A stretch of DNA of 64,000 bases from Desulfobulbus sp. Tol-SR (GTDB lineage Bacteria > Desulfobacterota > Desulfobulbia > Desulfobulbales > Desulfocapsaceae): NCBI GenBank assembly GCA_000769715.1, contig JROS01000039.1:1-64000 (forward strand), in the 5' to 3' direction. A model generated the notes under the pieces. It ran no database searches and was not told where the DNA came from. It was given only the letters and a program-made list of their open reading frames with translations. The position numbers and the translations under genes were made by a program. Shown here piece after piece: positions 44,237 to 53,479 of this stretch (the first letter of the stretch is position 1; every line of letters starts with the position of its first letter).

Positions 44237-45105
44237 TTCTCACCAGCCTCCGGGGAAATTCTGGCGGCAAGGTCGAGGTACCGCCGGCCCTCCTCTTCCC
44301 TGCCATGTTTGCAGCAGCCCTTGCCGTAGATCTCGCATTTCCGCCGCAACCCCTGCAGGGTCTGCTGCCGTTGTTCGGCGTTGAGGACACCGGACTGCAC
44401 GAGCCGGGTCAGGGAACCGATGCGCAGGCGATCCATCCCCACCCGGTGCTGGCGGGAAAGCTGGTCGTCCCTGCCGCCTTCTTTCACGGTCAACTCCTCG
44501 TCGACGAGAAGGAAAGGATAGCGACAGCTGACCCGCAGCCAGAAATCATGGTCCTCGCAGCAGTGCATCCGTTCATCGAACAGACCCACCGTGGCGAAGA
44601 TCTCACGGCGGACCATGACCGTCGACATCCCGACGGCGCAGAGCTCGAGACAATGGGAAAAGATGTCCCCATGCCGGGGGACATGCCTGTATTTCTGATT
44701 GAGATGCTGTCCCCGTCGCAGCCACCTTTCCCGGGTGTGACTGATCAGGTATTCCGGAAAACGCTCCATCGTTTCCGCCTGACGTTCCAGTTTCTTCGGC
44801 CGCCAGTGATCATCGGAGTCGAGAAAGGCGATCATCCCGCACCGGGCCTGCCGTATCCCGAAATTCCTCGCTGCGGCCGGCCCCCGGTTCGACGGGAGCC
44901 GGAACCAGCGGATGGCAGGGGGACCGCCCCGATCGAAACCGGCCTCGACAGCCTCCCTGCTGCCATCGGTCGAGGCGTCGTCGACTACGACAATCTCCTC
45001 GCACCGCACCGATTGGCGGCACACCGAGCGCAGGGCTCGCACCAGCACGTCCTGGCGGTTGTAGGTCGGGATGATGACCGAGACTGGGAGAATCAGAGGC
45101 TGCAC
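44224..45105 (-). CDS. Family 2 glycosyltransferase
   Basis: GT-A fold sugar transferase. The 293-residue protein starts with VSVIIPTYNRQDVLVRALRS, has the nucleotide-binding aspartates in VVVDDASTDGS, the DxD-type motif in AFLDSDDHWRPKKLE and a C-terminal acceptor region (MHCCEDHDFWLRVS). No signal peptide or membrane helix is present, so it acts in the cytoplasm or at the membrane face. Donor and acceptor cannot be told. It is coupled with the SPL-family gene, but shares no evident pathway with it. Confidence 0.9.
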   Translation of the reverse strand: MQPLILPVSVIIPTYNRQDVLVRALRSVCRQSVRCEEIVVVDDASTDGSREAVEAGFDRGGPPAIRWFRLPSNRGPAAARNFGIRQARCGMIAFLDSDDHWRPKKLERQAETMERFPEYLISHTRERWLRRGQHLNQKYRHVPRHGDIFSHCLELCAVGMSTVMVRREIFATVGLFDERMHCCEDHDFWLRVSCRYPFLLVDEELTVKEGGRDDQLSRQHRVGMDRLRIGSLTRLVQSGVLNAEQRQQTLQGLRRKCEIYGKGCCKHGREEEGRRYLDLAARISPEAGEKWTP

Positions 45106-45241
45106 GGATAATAAATTATAATTATATATTATATCTTCAATATTTATGGCGATTCGGATATGAGATGCTGTATACTGAGAAGTTCAAAAAATATAACCAT
45201 TCTTCTGAAGAAGTTTAAATAAAAGATGCACTACCCAGCCA

Positions 45242-46774
45242 ATGAGCACTGATATTCTCATCAATTCAAGGAGCTATGAAGTCCGACTGGCCCTTGTCGA
45301 AAATGGTGTCCTGACCGAATTCCACATGCAGAGACCTATGGAGAAAGGTCTCAAGGGCAACATCTACCGCGGCCGGATTGTCCGAGTCCTGCCGGGAATG
45401 CAGGCGGCCTTCGTCGACATCGGCCTCGAACGCACCGGTTTTCTCTACGTCGATGATGTCCACATCTCCGAAAAGGATATCGAGAAGCGGATGCTCGGCC
45501 AGGAATCGTCGCCGGCCATGGACGAGTTGTCGCCCGCCCCCGTTGAAATCAACGGCAGGCGATCCCATGGCGCCAATATCGAGGATCTTCTTATCGAGGG
45601 CCAGGACGTGCTGGTCCAGGTCAGCAAGGATCCGATAGGCACCAAGGGCGCCCGACTGACCTGCCATATCACCCTGCCCTGCCGCAACCTGGTCTTCATC
45701 CCCCTGACCGATCACATCGGGGTGTCGCGCAAAATTGAAAATGAGGAAATCCGCACCATCCTCAAGGAACAGATCGAGGAGATCAGACCGCAGGGCACCG
45801 GTTTCATCGTCAGGACGGTCGCCGAGCACGCCAAGGTGGAGGAACTCGAAGCCGACATGGAATTTCTGATGCTCCTCTGGGACGAGATCAGGGATCTCGC
45901 CAGGAGCTCGAAATCCCCTGCCCTGGTCTACGAGGACCTCGACATCACCCTCCGTTCGGTCCGCGACCTGTTCACCAACGATGTCGACCGGTTGATCATC
46001 GACGAGAAGGCCGCCTATGACAAGCTGCTCCATTTCGTCCGCGCCTTCGCCCCGCAGCTGCAGGAAAGGATATCCCTGTACCAGGGTGAGAGTCCCCTGT
46101 TCGAAGCCCACGGCATCGAGGTCGAGATCAATCGGGCCATCGAGAAAAAGGTCTGGCTCCGTTCCGGCGGCTATATCATCATCGAGAGTACCGAGGCCCT
46201 CTCCGTCATCGACGTCAACACCGGTCGGTTTGTCGGCAAGAACGACCTCAACGAGACGATCTTCAAGACCAATATCGAGGCCGCCAAGGAGATCGCCTAC
46301 CAGCTCCGCCTGCGCAACATCGGCGGGATCATCATCATCGACTTCATCGACATGGAGGATGAGTTCCATCGCGAGGAACTCTTCACCACCTTCAAGGAGG
46401 CCGTCAAGAAGGACAAGAGCAGGATCAACATCCTCAAGCTCTCCGAGTTCGGCCTGGTCCAGATGACCAGGAAGAGAAACAGTGAAAACCTCCACCAGCT
46501 GATGTGCGAACCCTGCCATTACTGCGCCGGCGAAGGGATGTTGAAGTCGCGCCGGACGATCTGCTACGATATCTTCCGAAAGCTCAGCCGCAATGCGGCC
46601 AAGGCCTCAGGCAACACCGTGACCGTCCGGGTCCATCCGCGCATCGCCGACATACTGCTGAAGGAAGAAGAATTGACCATTCTCCAACTCGAGCAGGAGA
46701 TCTCCAAGCGGTTGGTCATCTCCCCGGCAAAGGATCTCCATATCGAAAAATACGAGATCATCTGGCAGCGTTGA
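45242..46774 (+). CDS. rng: Ribonuclease G (RNase E/G family)
   Basis: Endoribonuclease acting on 5' ends of 16S rRNA precursors and on some mRNAs. The 510-residue protein has an S1 domain (GNIYRGRIVRVLPGMQAAFVDIG), the 5' sensor and RNase H-like parts, the catalytic metal aspartates in SVIDVNTGRFVGK and IIDFIDM, and the zinc-link cysteines in CEPCHYC. The 130-base region upstream is very AT-rich, with a TATACT near 45171, but no clear ribosome binding site precedes the ATG. Confidence 0.95.
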   Translation: MSTDILINSRSYEVRLALVENGVLTEFHMQRPMEKGLKGNIYRGRIVRVLPGMQAAFVDIGLERTGFLYVDDVHISEKDIEKRMLGQESSPAMDELSPAPVEINGRRSHGANIEDLLIEGQDVLVQVSKDPIGTKGARLTCHITLPCRNLVFIPLTDHIGVSRKIENEEIRTILKEQIEEIRPQGTGFIVRTVAEHAKVEELEADMEFLMLLWDEIRDLARSSKSPALVYEDLDITLRSVRDLFTNDVDRLIIDEKAAYDKLLHFVRAFAPQLQERISLYQGESPLFEAHGIEVEINRAIEKKVWLRSGGYIIIESTEALSVIDVNTGRFVGKNDLNETIFKTNIEAAKEIAYQLRLRNIGGIIIIDFIDMEDEFHREELFTTFKEAVKKDKSRINILKLSEFGLVQMTRKRNSENLHQLMCEPCHYCAGEGMLKSRRTICYDIFRKLSRNAAKASGNTVTVRVHPRIADILLKEEELTILQLEQEISKRLVISPAKDLHIEKYEIIWQR

Positions 46775-46825
46775 TCTTGTTTCGATTTCCCCATTCCAGA
46801 TTTGATTCAAGGATATTTCCAGACT

Positions 46826-48214
46826 ATGAAGACCAGAAGGTTGAAAAAAAAGACCAGCGGTTCCGGCAAAATCGGAAAATTTATTCTCATTTTTTTCTCT
46901 GTCGTCCTGCTCGTTGCCGGCACCACCGCATTCTTCCTCTTTTTTGAAGGAGAGAAGCCCCTCGCCTCCTTCAAAGATAACCCCAACTACATAGGAAAAC
47001 AGGCAAAAATCGGTTACACGGTCACCGATGGTAAAAGCGGCATCCGCAAGGTGACCCTCACCGCCGTCCAGGGAGAGACGACAAAGCAACTGTCGTTGAA
47101 GGAAAACCCCCGAACCGGCTATCTCGGCAGAATCGGTCCAGCCGAAGAAAAGGGGGAGATCACCTTCGAACCACAGAAATTCGGCTTCAAGGAAGGAAAG
47201 ATCCAGGTTACCCTCGAAGCGCGGGACTTCTCGTTCAGAGGACTGCTGGCCGGCAACGGCACGACGGTGACCAGGGACATCACCCTCGACCTCAAACCGC
47301 CGGTGGTCCAACTGCTCCACGGTGAGCGCTATATCTCCCCCGGCGGCACCGGAATTGCCATCTACCGGGTCTCCGAGCCCGACTGTTCCCATGGCGTGAC
47401 CATCAACGGTCGGACCAATCCCGGGTACCCTGTCGGGGCCGATCGCCCGAATACCTACATCGCCTACTTTGCCCTGCCCTATGATACCGAAGGTGTCGCC
47501 GAGGCCAAGGTCAGCGCCACCGACAGGGCCGGCAATACGGCGATCATGGGGTTTACCCCGGTCTTCCAGAAGATCGCCCGGCAGCATGACCGCATCAATA
47601 TCGGCGACGGCTTCCTCAACGCCAAGATTCCCGAGTTCGAACAGCATTATCCGGAAATGCAGGGCACCCCGGTAGAAAAATATCTCTATATCAACAACGC
47701 CATCCGTGACGCCAACAACAAGATCATCTCCGAGGCATGTGTCAAAGCGACCCCTGAGCGGCTATGGAAAGGCAAGTTCCTGCGCATGCTGGGCAGTCCC
47801 AAGGCCGGCTTTGCCGATCACCGCACCTACTACTACCAGGACAAGGAGATCGACAAGCAGGTCCACCTCGGCGTCGACATCGCCTCGACCGAGCGGATCG
47901 GCGTCCAGGCCGCCAACACCGGCAAGGTGGTCTTTGCCGACTACCTCGGCATCTATGGCAACATGGTGATCCTCGACCATGGCCAGGGCGTCTTCAGCCT
48001 CTACTCGCACTTGAGCCAGATCAATGTCGCCGTCGGCGACACCCTGGAGAAGGGGAAAATCCTCGGTCTGACCGGCACCTCGGGGATGGCCGGCGGTGAC
48101 CACCTGCATTTTTCGATGCTGATCAACGGCGTTTTCTCGATGCCGAAGGAATGGTGGGACGAGCACTGGCTCGATGTCACCATCGAATCCCCGCTGTCGG
48201 AGACCAAAGGTTGA
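46826..48214 (+). CDS. Membrane-anchored M23 (LytM/NlpD-like) peptidase
   Basis: Envelope protein of about 462 residues: a basic N-terminus, one membrane helix (FILIFFSVVLLVAGTTAFFLFF), two beta-rich regions of unknown type, and a C-terminal M23 metallopeptidase domain (about residues 320-450). The zinc ligands are present: HLGVDIAS (HxxxD) and GDHLHFSM (HxH). Together they indicate an active peptidoglycan endopeptidase in the periplasm. ATG 46826 is chosen; a TTG 8 codons upstream is possible. It begins 51 bases after rng. Confidence 0.9.
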   Translation: MKTRRLKKKTSGSGKIGKFILIFFSVVLLVAGTTAFFLFFEGEKPLASFKDNPNYIGKQAKIGYTVTDGKSGIRKVTLTAVQGETTKQLSLKENPRTGYLGRIGPAEEKGEITFEPQKFGFKEGKIQVTLEARDFSFRGLLAGNGTTVTRDITLDLKPPVVQLLHGERYISPGGTGIAIYRVSEPDCSHGVTINGRTNPGYPVGADRPNTYIAYFALPYDTEGVAEAKVSATDRAGNTAIMGFTPVFQKIARQHDRINIGDGFLNAKIPEFEQHYPEMQGTPVEKYLYINNAIRDANNKIISEACVKATPERLWKGKFLRMLGSPKAGFADHRTYYYQDKEIDKQVHLGVDIASTERIGVQAANTGKVVFADYLGIYGNMVILDHGQGVFSLYSHLSQINVAVGDTLEKGKILGLTGTSGMAGGDHLHFSMLINGVFSMPKEWWDEHWLDVTIESPLSETKG

Positions 48215-48222
48215 TGCCGGCG

Positions 48223-48266
48223 ATGCGCCTTCTTCCCCGCGAGGTATCGTGGCAAAGAAGGCGCAT
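48223..48266. terminator. Inverted repeat between convergent genes, possible terminator
   Basis: ATGCGCCTTCTT (48223-48234) and its complement (48255-48266) form a 12-base stem with a 20-base loop, directly after the M23 gene and just before the end of the convergent zinc-ribbon gene. There is no T-run, so it would be a weak or factor-assisted stop. Confidence 0.4.
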
Positions 48267-48283
48267 TGACCGCGGTTGACGGG

Positions 48284-48451
48284 TCAATCCTCGATATCGT
48301 AATCGGGGTGGCCGCAGAGGACGCAGCGCAGGACCATGTCATCCCGATCGAGGATCCATTCCCAGCCATTCTCCTCGATCAACTCTTTCTTTTCCTCCGC
48401 ACAGGTGATGCACACCCAGCGGTCCCCATCCTTGGTCTCAAACAGGTGCAT
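48284..48451 (-). CDS. Small zinc-ribbon protein (55 residues)
   Basis: ATG 48451 has AAGGAG seven bases upstream and opens a 55-residue frame with two CxxC pairs (C14-x2-C17 and C43-x2-C46) around an acidic middle with a tryptophan pair (NGWEWIL). This is the look of a one-zinc ribbon. No function is known to me. It lies 23 bases after the SprT/DUF2786 gene and is probably co-transcribed with it. Confidence 0.75.
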   Translation of the reverse strand: MHLFETKDGDRWVCITCAEEKKELIEENGWEWILDRDDMVLRCVLCGHPDYDIED

Positions 48452-48474
48452 GTCGACTCCTTGTCCCTCGATAA

Positions 48475-49629
48475 TTAATTTTCCGGCAGCAGGTTGGGGC
48501 CGCAACCGTCAGCCGTCCCTTCCCCGATCCCGGCCCTGAGCGTTATCTCCCGCCCCGCGGCCATCCCCAGGGAATACAGGCCCGGATCGACCCGGGTTTT
48601 CCTGCCGCCCTGTTTTTTCAGCCGCGGATGCCTTCTGGCCAGCAGGGCTTCCACCTCGCGATCGCCGGCGACGGGGTGCAATTGAACCACGTCGAGGTGC
48701 CTGCCGCCGGCCTTCCCCCCTCCCGCCGCCTTTTCATCTTTTCGATTCCGGGTCAGGTTCTGTTCGAACCCTTGCAGCACCCCGCAACAATAGCTGTTCT
48801 TCATCCCTCGTGCCCCCCCTGGAAGACCATGGCGGTGGGCATGCCAGAGCGCCGCCAGTCTGTGTTCCAGAAAATGGTAGCAGTACTCGGCAATTTCCAC
48901 ATAGTCCCTGCGGCCGAAAATCTCAAACGACCTGTATACCGCATCGGCCTCGGGATCATAGATTCGGGAATGGATAAGTCTCACATTGAAATGGCGGGAA
49001 AGCAGCGAGGCGATCAACCGTTGGTAGAGCCGGACCCGTTGCCGGGCAAGGGAGATGATCCTGTAGGTCACCTTGTCGAGTGGTCGTTCCACCTCGGCTC
49101 TCTCCAGTTCATGCCGGTTCATGATCCGCACCGCCATCTCCAGGGCCAGCCGGGCTTCATGTTCGTTGGCCGATTGGGACAGCGCCAGGACCTTGCGGAC
49201 CTTCTCGATCAACCTTCCCCGGCGGTCATCGCCGTGAGTGGCTGCCGCCATCGGGGTCTGGAGCAAGGCGGGATGAAGGCGGGCCCGGCTGAATTCCTCC
49301 GGCAGTCCCAGCATATCGCATGCCTGGCGGAACCGGCTGTCATGCGGCATCTCATGACCGCCGAACAGCTCGTCGCAGATCTGATGCGCCATCTCGTGCT
49401 TCAGGACATTGATGGTCATATCCCAACCATGGTTGACAACCACATGGCGGCTGATACCGATGGTCCGGATGTGCCGTTGCCAGCGCCCGAGGGTTTCGGT
49501 TGTTTCGATGATTTCGATGACCGGGTGGACCAGATGAAGGGAATATTGGAAACAGATCTGGCCGAAATCGTCCTGCAGCTGTCTTGCCCAGGCCTGAAGC
49601 AGGCCTGCATCTACGCTTCGCACATCCAT
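48475..49629 (-). CDS. SprT-like / DUF2786 protein
   Basis: The 384-residue protein has an N-terminal zincin-like part with HEMAHQICDELFGG (HExxH at 78-82) as in SprT-type metalloproteins, and then a DUF2786 domain (GRLIEKVRKVLALSQSANEHEARLALEMAVRIMNRHEL). The remainder is helical, with a poorly conserved basic tail from about residue 300. SprT relatives cut DNA-protein crosslinks in eukaryotes; bacterial DUF2786 proteins are uncharacterised. Peptidase activity is an inference from the HExxH. Confidence 0.8.
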   Translation of the reverse strand: MDVRSVDAGLLQAWARQLQDDFGQICFQYSLHLVHPVIEIIETTETLGRWQRHIRTIGISRHVVVNHGWDMTINVLKHEMAHQICDELFGGHEMPHDSRFRQACDMLGLPEEFSRARLHPALLQTPMAAATHGDDRRGRLIEKVRKVLALSQSANEHEARLALEMAVRIMNRHELERAEVERPLDKVTYRIISLARQRVRLYQRLIASLLSRHFNVRLIHSRIYDPEADAVYRSFEIFGRRDYVEIAEYCYHFLEHRLAALWHAHRHGLPGGARGMKNSYCCGVLQGFEQNLTRNRKDEKAAGGGKAGGRHLDVVQLHPVAGDREVEALLARRHPRLKKQGGRKTRVDPGLYSLGMAAGREITLRAGIGEGTADGCGPNLLPEN

Positions 49630-49797
49630 ATTTTTTTCACTTCGGTTGCACCATAAGGCAAAAACTCGACATTCGACAACTTACTGCTTGTTTGTGAAAG
49701 CACTTTTCAGTAATGTCCTCGAGATACTTCCCCGACCGATCCAGTGGCAGCCTGTTTCCTGCCTACCGGGATCATGCAAGTCTGATATTTCCTGGAT

Positions 49798-51258
49798 ATG
49801 AAACCACCTTCACTACGCCTTCCGTTCCTTCTCTACAGTTATCTCGCGACCGAAATGCTGGCTCCCTTTTTCGCCAGCTTTCTGATCATGAACTGCGTGT
49901 TTTTCCTGGTCAAGCTCATCCCCTTCCTCAATTTTGTCCTTGATCTGAAGATCGGATTCACCGATTTCGTCCGTCTGTTTTCCTATCTGTTTCCCAACAT
50001 GTTCCTCTACTCCATTCCGATGGCCGCAATGATGGGAATCACCATCGGATTTTCGCGGCTCGCCAACGATTCGGAGATCCTCGCCTTCAAGGCCGGCGGA
50101 ATCAGCATATACCAGATCCTGCCGCCCGTCATCGTGGTCGCCTCGCTCATCGCCCTGCTGACCAGTTATTTCTCCATCGCCCTGATCCCGGTAAGCGAAG
50201 TTGCCATGAAACAACTTACATATCAACTTCTCAAGGAAAAAATCGACAAGGGGATCCAGGAACACCAGTTCACCGAGGCCCTTGGAGACCTGGTAGTCTA
50301 CGTCGGCAAAATCAACCAGGAGTCCGGAGAATGGCGGGATGTCTGGGTATCCGATATGCGTGGCCAGGTCATTCCAACCATTACCATGGCCTCCTCCGGC
50401 AAGATGAAAAGCGAGATCGACCGGATGAAGGTTACCATCATCCTCCGCAACGGCAGCCTCCACCGGCCGGATACCCCTAATTCCCAGGTGGTCCAGTTCG
50501 ACCGGTACCAGCTCAACATCCCTCTACAGCCACCCTCCGCGGCGGCCAACGCCTTCAGCCGGGGAACCCTGGCCATGCCCGAACTGCTCGCCAAGGCCAG
50601 GGAATTCGGTGGGACCTCGACTGAAAAAGGGAGGGTGCTGATCATTGAATACCATAAGCGGCTGGTTCTGCCGGCCGGCTGCCTCATCCTCTGTCTGCTC
50701 GGGCTGCCTCTCGGACTGCAGGCCGGTCCTGGTCGCCGGGCCATCGGCATCCCGATGGGGCTGGCAGTTTTTATTCTCTATTATATCCTCTTCACCTTCG
50801 CCAAGATGGTGGCCAAGGATCAAACTCTGCCGATTGGTCCGGCGATGTGGGGCCCGAACATGGTGATTCTGTTGATGGCCCTTTTCTTTATCCGCCAGGT
50901 GTCAAATGAACAGCTGCTGATACCGGAAAAAATCACCAATTTCGTCATTATCAACCTGAGGAAGGTCTTCTCACCGGTATTCAACCGTCTCCATTCTGCG
51001 ATTATCGCCATCATCGAGAAAATAAAACCGGTGAGGACCACCGCACCGATCGTTGCCGCCGCGACGGCGCAACCGCTTCCGCTCCATGGTGATATCAGGA
51101 ATCGGATCTTTCATCTGGCCGGCTGTAAAGACTATCACGACAGGCATTGCACCCTTGATTTCAGGGACATCGAGGTGGCGATGGATGCCGGTTTCAGACC
51201 ATGCGAATTCTGCAGGGAACGCATCGAGCTTGCTCAAAATGCCAAGTCTGGGCAATGA
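49798..51258 (+). CDS. lptF: LptF/LptG-family permease with a C-terminal four-cysteine domain
   Basis: Inner-membrane part of the LptBFG machine that extracts lipopolysaccharide for export. Residues 1-380 show the YjgP/YjgQ pattern: membrane helices at the start (LAPFFASFLIMNCVFFLVK), a periplasmic jellyroll, and a second helix block (PAGCLILCLLGLPLGLQAG). Residues from about 431 form an unexpected soluble tail with C443-x7-C451-x17-C469-x2-C472 and the pattern FHLAGC...F..I..A...GFRPCEFC, like the Ada-type metal-binding domain found at the ends of some nucleases. Only one such permease is in the window; lptG, lptB and lptC are elsewhere. Confidence 0.85.
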   Translation: MKPPSLRLPFLLYSYLATEMLAPFFASFLIMNCVFFLVKLIPFLNFVLDLKIGFTDFVRLFSYLFPNMFLYSIPMAAMMGITIGFSRLANDSEILAFKAGGISIYQILPPVIVVASLIALLTSYFSIALIPVSEVAMKQLTYQLLKEKIDKGIQEHQFTEALGDLVVYVGKINQESGEWRDVWVSDMRGQVIPTITMASSGKMKSEIDRMKVTIILRNGSLHRPDTPNSQVVQFDRYQLNIPLQPPSAAANAFSRGTLAMPELLAKAREFGGTSTEKGRVLIIEYHKRLVLPAGCLILCLLGLPLGLQAGPGRRAIGIPMGLAVFILYYILFTFAKMVAKDQTLPIGPAMWGPNMVILLMALFFIRQVSNEQLLIPEKITNFVIINLRKVFSPVFNRLHSAIIAIIEKIKPVRTTAPIVAAATAQPLPLHGDIRNRIFHLAGCKDYHDRHCTLDFRDIEVAMDAGFRPCEFCRERIELAQNAKSGQ

Positions 51259-51389
51259 ATTGCACTCAACCTCGATTACTGAATCGATTTTCTTGTTTCA
51301 GGCGTTGACACATCTGTTGAGCAGCCTATATACATCATAATGGGTGGTTATTCTTTCGCGTACAACATGCTCAACTTCAGGAAATTATC

Positions 51390-52994
51390 ATGAAATTGCC
51401 AACAGCTGTTGAAATGCGGGCTCTCGATCGCAACGCCATCGAAGATTTCGGCATTCCCGGGATTGTCCTGATGGAAAACGCCGGGCTTGGAACTGTCCAT
51501 ATGATGATCAGGGAACTCGGCCCCTGCGAAAACTCCTTTGCCCTGATCTTTGTCGGGCCCGGCAACAACGGCGGCGATGGTTTTGTCATCGGTCGTCACC
51601 TCCACCAGCGTGGCTGCCAGCCGATTTTCTTCATCATGGTCAACCCCGATCATCTCTCCGGTGATGCCGCGGTCAACTTCAATATAGTCGAAAAACTCAA
51701 ACTGCCCTTCCATATCATCGACAGCAAGGTTCGGGTCAAGACCATTCCCGTGCTCTTCAAACAGATCGAATCCCGAGGTCTTCCCTGTTATGCCGTTGTT
51801 GACGCCCTCTTCGGGACTGGTCTCGGCCGCCAAATCAACGGCCACTTCGCCGACGTCATCGACCTGATCAATCAGTCCGAGTTCGCGCACTCGGTTCCGG
51901 TAGTGTCGGTGGATATTCCGTCCGGGCTTGATTCGGACAGTGGCCGGATCCTCGGAAAATGCATCAAGGCCGACTATACCGCAACATTCGGTTGCCCCAA
52001 GCCCGGCCATTTTATCCACAGTAGTTCGGATATGAGCGGCGCCCTGCGGATCATCGATATCGGCATTCCCCCGGAAGCGGTCTATAAGGCCGAAATCGCT
52101 ACAGAGCTCATCACCGAATCGACATGCCGGCAGTGGGCGAAACCTCTGATCCGTGGCAAGGCATCACACAAGGGAAGTCATGGTCACCTCCTGCTCCTGG
52201 CCGGATCGCCCGGCAAGACCGGGGCGGCCCTGCTGGCCGCTAAAGGGGCACTCCGCAGCGGATGCGGCCTGGTCAGTCTCTGTGTGCCGCACATGCTGAA
52301 CTCTATTTTTGAAACCGCACTCCTCGAGGCGATGACCATCCCGCTTCGCAACAGCCCCGCCTTTATCGGTATCGCCGACCGTGATCATATCCTTCAGGCG
52401 ATCATAGACAAACAGGCAATCGTTCTCGGGCCGGGCCTCGGCACCAATCCTCAGACCGTCGAGCTGGTGCTGTTCCTGTACCAGCATGTCCACCAGCCCC
52501 TCATCATCGATGCCGATGCGCTGAACATACTGGCCGGCCATCCCCACCAGGTCGGCGAGCCTGCCGGGCCACGGATCTTCACCCCCCATCCCGGCGAACT
52601 CGGTCGTCTGGCCAATGCCTCGGTCCGGGAAATCCAGGATCATCGACTCGAGGCGGCGCGCAAGGCCTGCACGCTCTTCAAGCGCAACGATCAGCAGATC
52701 ATCATGGTCCTGAAGGGAGCCGGGACCATCGTAGCCGCTGATGATGGCATGGCCATGATCAATACTACCGGCAATCCCGGCATGGCAACCGGCGGTATGG
52801 GAGACGTACTGAGCGGTGTCATCGGCGCCCTCGTCTGCCAGGGTATCGGGCCGCCGCATGCGGCGGCCATGGCTGTGTACCTGCATGGATCGGCAGGTGA
52901 CGAGCTTTTCCAACAGCAAGGGGTAGGGTACAGCGCCAGTGAACTCGCCGACGTCCTGCCCTCAATCATCCACAAACATATCCGCCAAAGGTAA
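51390..52994 (+). CDS. nnr: Bifunctional NAD(P)H-hydrate epimerase / ADP-dependent NAD(P)HX dehydratase
   Basis: Repairs hydrated NAD(P)H. The 534-residue protein has the YjeF N-terminal epimerase domain (to about residue 220; FVGPGNNGGDGFVIGRHL, VDALFGTGLGR, VDIPSGLDSDSG) and the C-terminal ribokinase-like dehydratase (KGSHGHLLLLAGSPGKTGAALLA, VLGPGLG, TPHPGELGRL, GNPGMATGGMGDVLSG). ATG 51390 has AGGAAA upstream. The CBS-pair gene follows after 4 bases. Confidence 0.95.
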   Translation: MKLPTAVEMRALDRNAIEDFGIPGIVLMENAGLGTVHMMIRELGPCENSFALIFVGPGNNGGDGFVIGRHLHQRGCQPIFFIMVNPDHLSGDAAVNFNIVEKLKLPFHIIDSKVRVKTIPVLFKQIESRGLPCYAVVDALFGTGLGRQINGHFADVIDLINQSEFAHSVPVVSVDIPSGLDSDSGRILGKCIKADYTATFGCPKPGHFIHSSSDMSGALRIIDIGIPPEAVYKAEIATELITESTCRQWAKPLIRGKASHKGSHGHLLLLAGSPGKTGAALLAAKGALRSGCGLVSLCVPHMLNSIFETALLEAMTIPLRNSPAFIGIADRDHILQAIIDKQAIVLGPGLGTNPQTVELVLFLYQHVHQPLIIDADALNILAGHPHQVGEPAGPRIFTPHPGELGRLANASVREIQDHRLEAARKACTLFKRNDQQIIMVLKGAGTIVAADDGMAMINTTGNPGMATGGMGDVLSGVIGALVCQGIGPPHAAAMAVYLHGSAGDELFQQQGVGYSASELADVLPSIIHKHIRQR

Positions 52995-52998
52995 AGCA

Positions 52999-53448
52999 AT
53001 GAAAAATGCCTCCGATATCATGACCAGGGAAGTTATCACCGTTTCGCTGGAAACCACCGTTCAGCAACTGGCGCAGCTGCTGTCCGCACACGGTATCAGC
53101 GGCGTGCCGGTGGTCGATCCGGACGGCAGGGTTCTCGGCATCGTGACCGAAAGCGACCTGATCGACCAGAACAAGAAAGTTCACATCCCTACAATCGTCA
53201 CAATCCTCGATTCTTTTTTCTTCCTCGAAAATCCAGACAAGATGGAACAGGAGATGCGGAAAATAGCCGGGGCCACCGTAGCGGATATCTACAGCTCACC
53301 GGCGGTAACCGTTACGACCACCACCCCGGTCGATGAGATCGCAACCATCATGTCGGAAAAAAACGTCCATACCCTGCCCGTCGTCGACGATGGTCAACTC
53401 TATGGAATTATAGGAAAAAAAGATATTATAAAGACAATTGCCGGATGA
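52999..53448 (+). CDS. CBS-domain-pair protein
   Basis: The 149-residue protein consists of a tandem CBS pair (Bateman module): ASDIMTREVITVSLETTVQQ...GVPVVDPDGRVLGIVTESDL and VADIYSSPAVTVTTTTPVDEI...TLPVVDDGQLYGIIGKKDI. There is no attached enzymatic domain. Such proteins bind adenine nucleotides as energy sensors; the ligand here is unknown. It is in one operon with the NAD(P)HX repair gene. Confidence 0.92.
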   Translation: MKNASDIMTREVITVSLETTVQQLAQLLSAHGISGVPVVDPDGRVLGIVTESDLIDQNKKVHIPTIVTILDSFFFLENPDKMEQEMRKIAGATVADIYSSPAVTVTTTTPVDEIATIMSEKNVHTLPVVDDGQLYGIIGKKDIIKTIAG

Positions 53449-53479
53449 TCCGGGAGAAACCGGAACGGCCTTGGCGGTG

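Noticed and set aside
45150-45241. Clear promoter for rng
   Set aside because: TATACT near 45171 lacks a matching -35 at the right distance, so no feature was called despite the AT-rich region.
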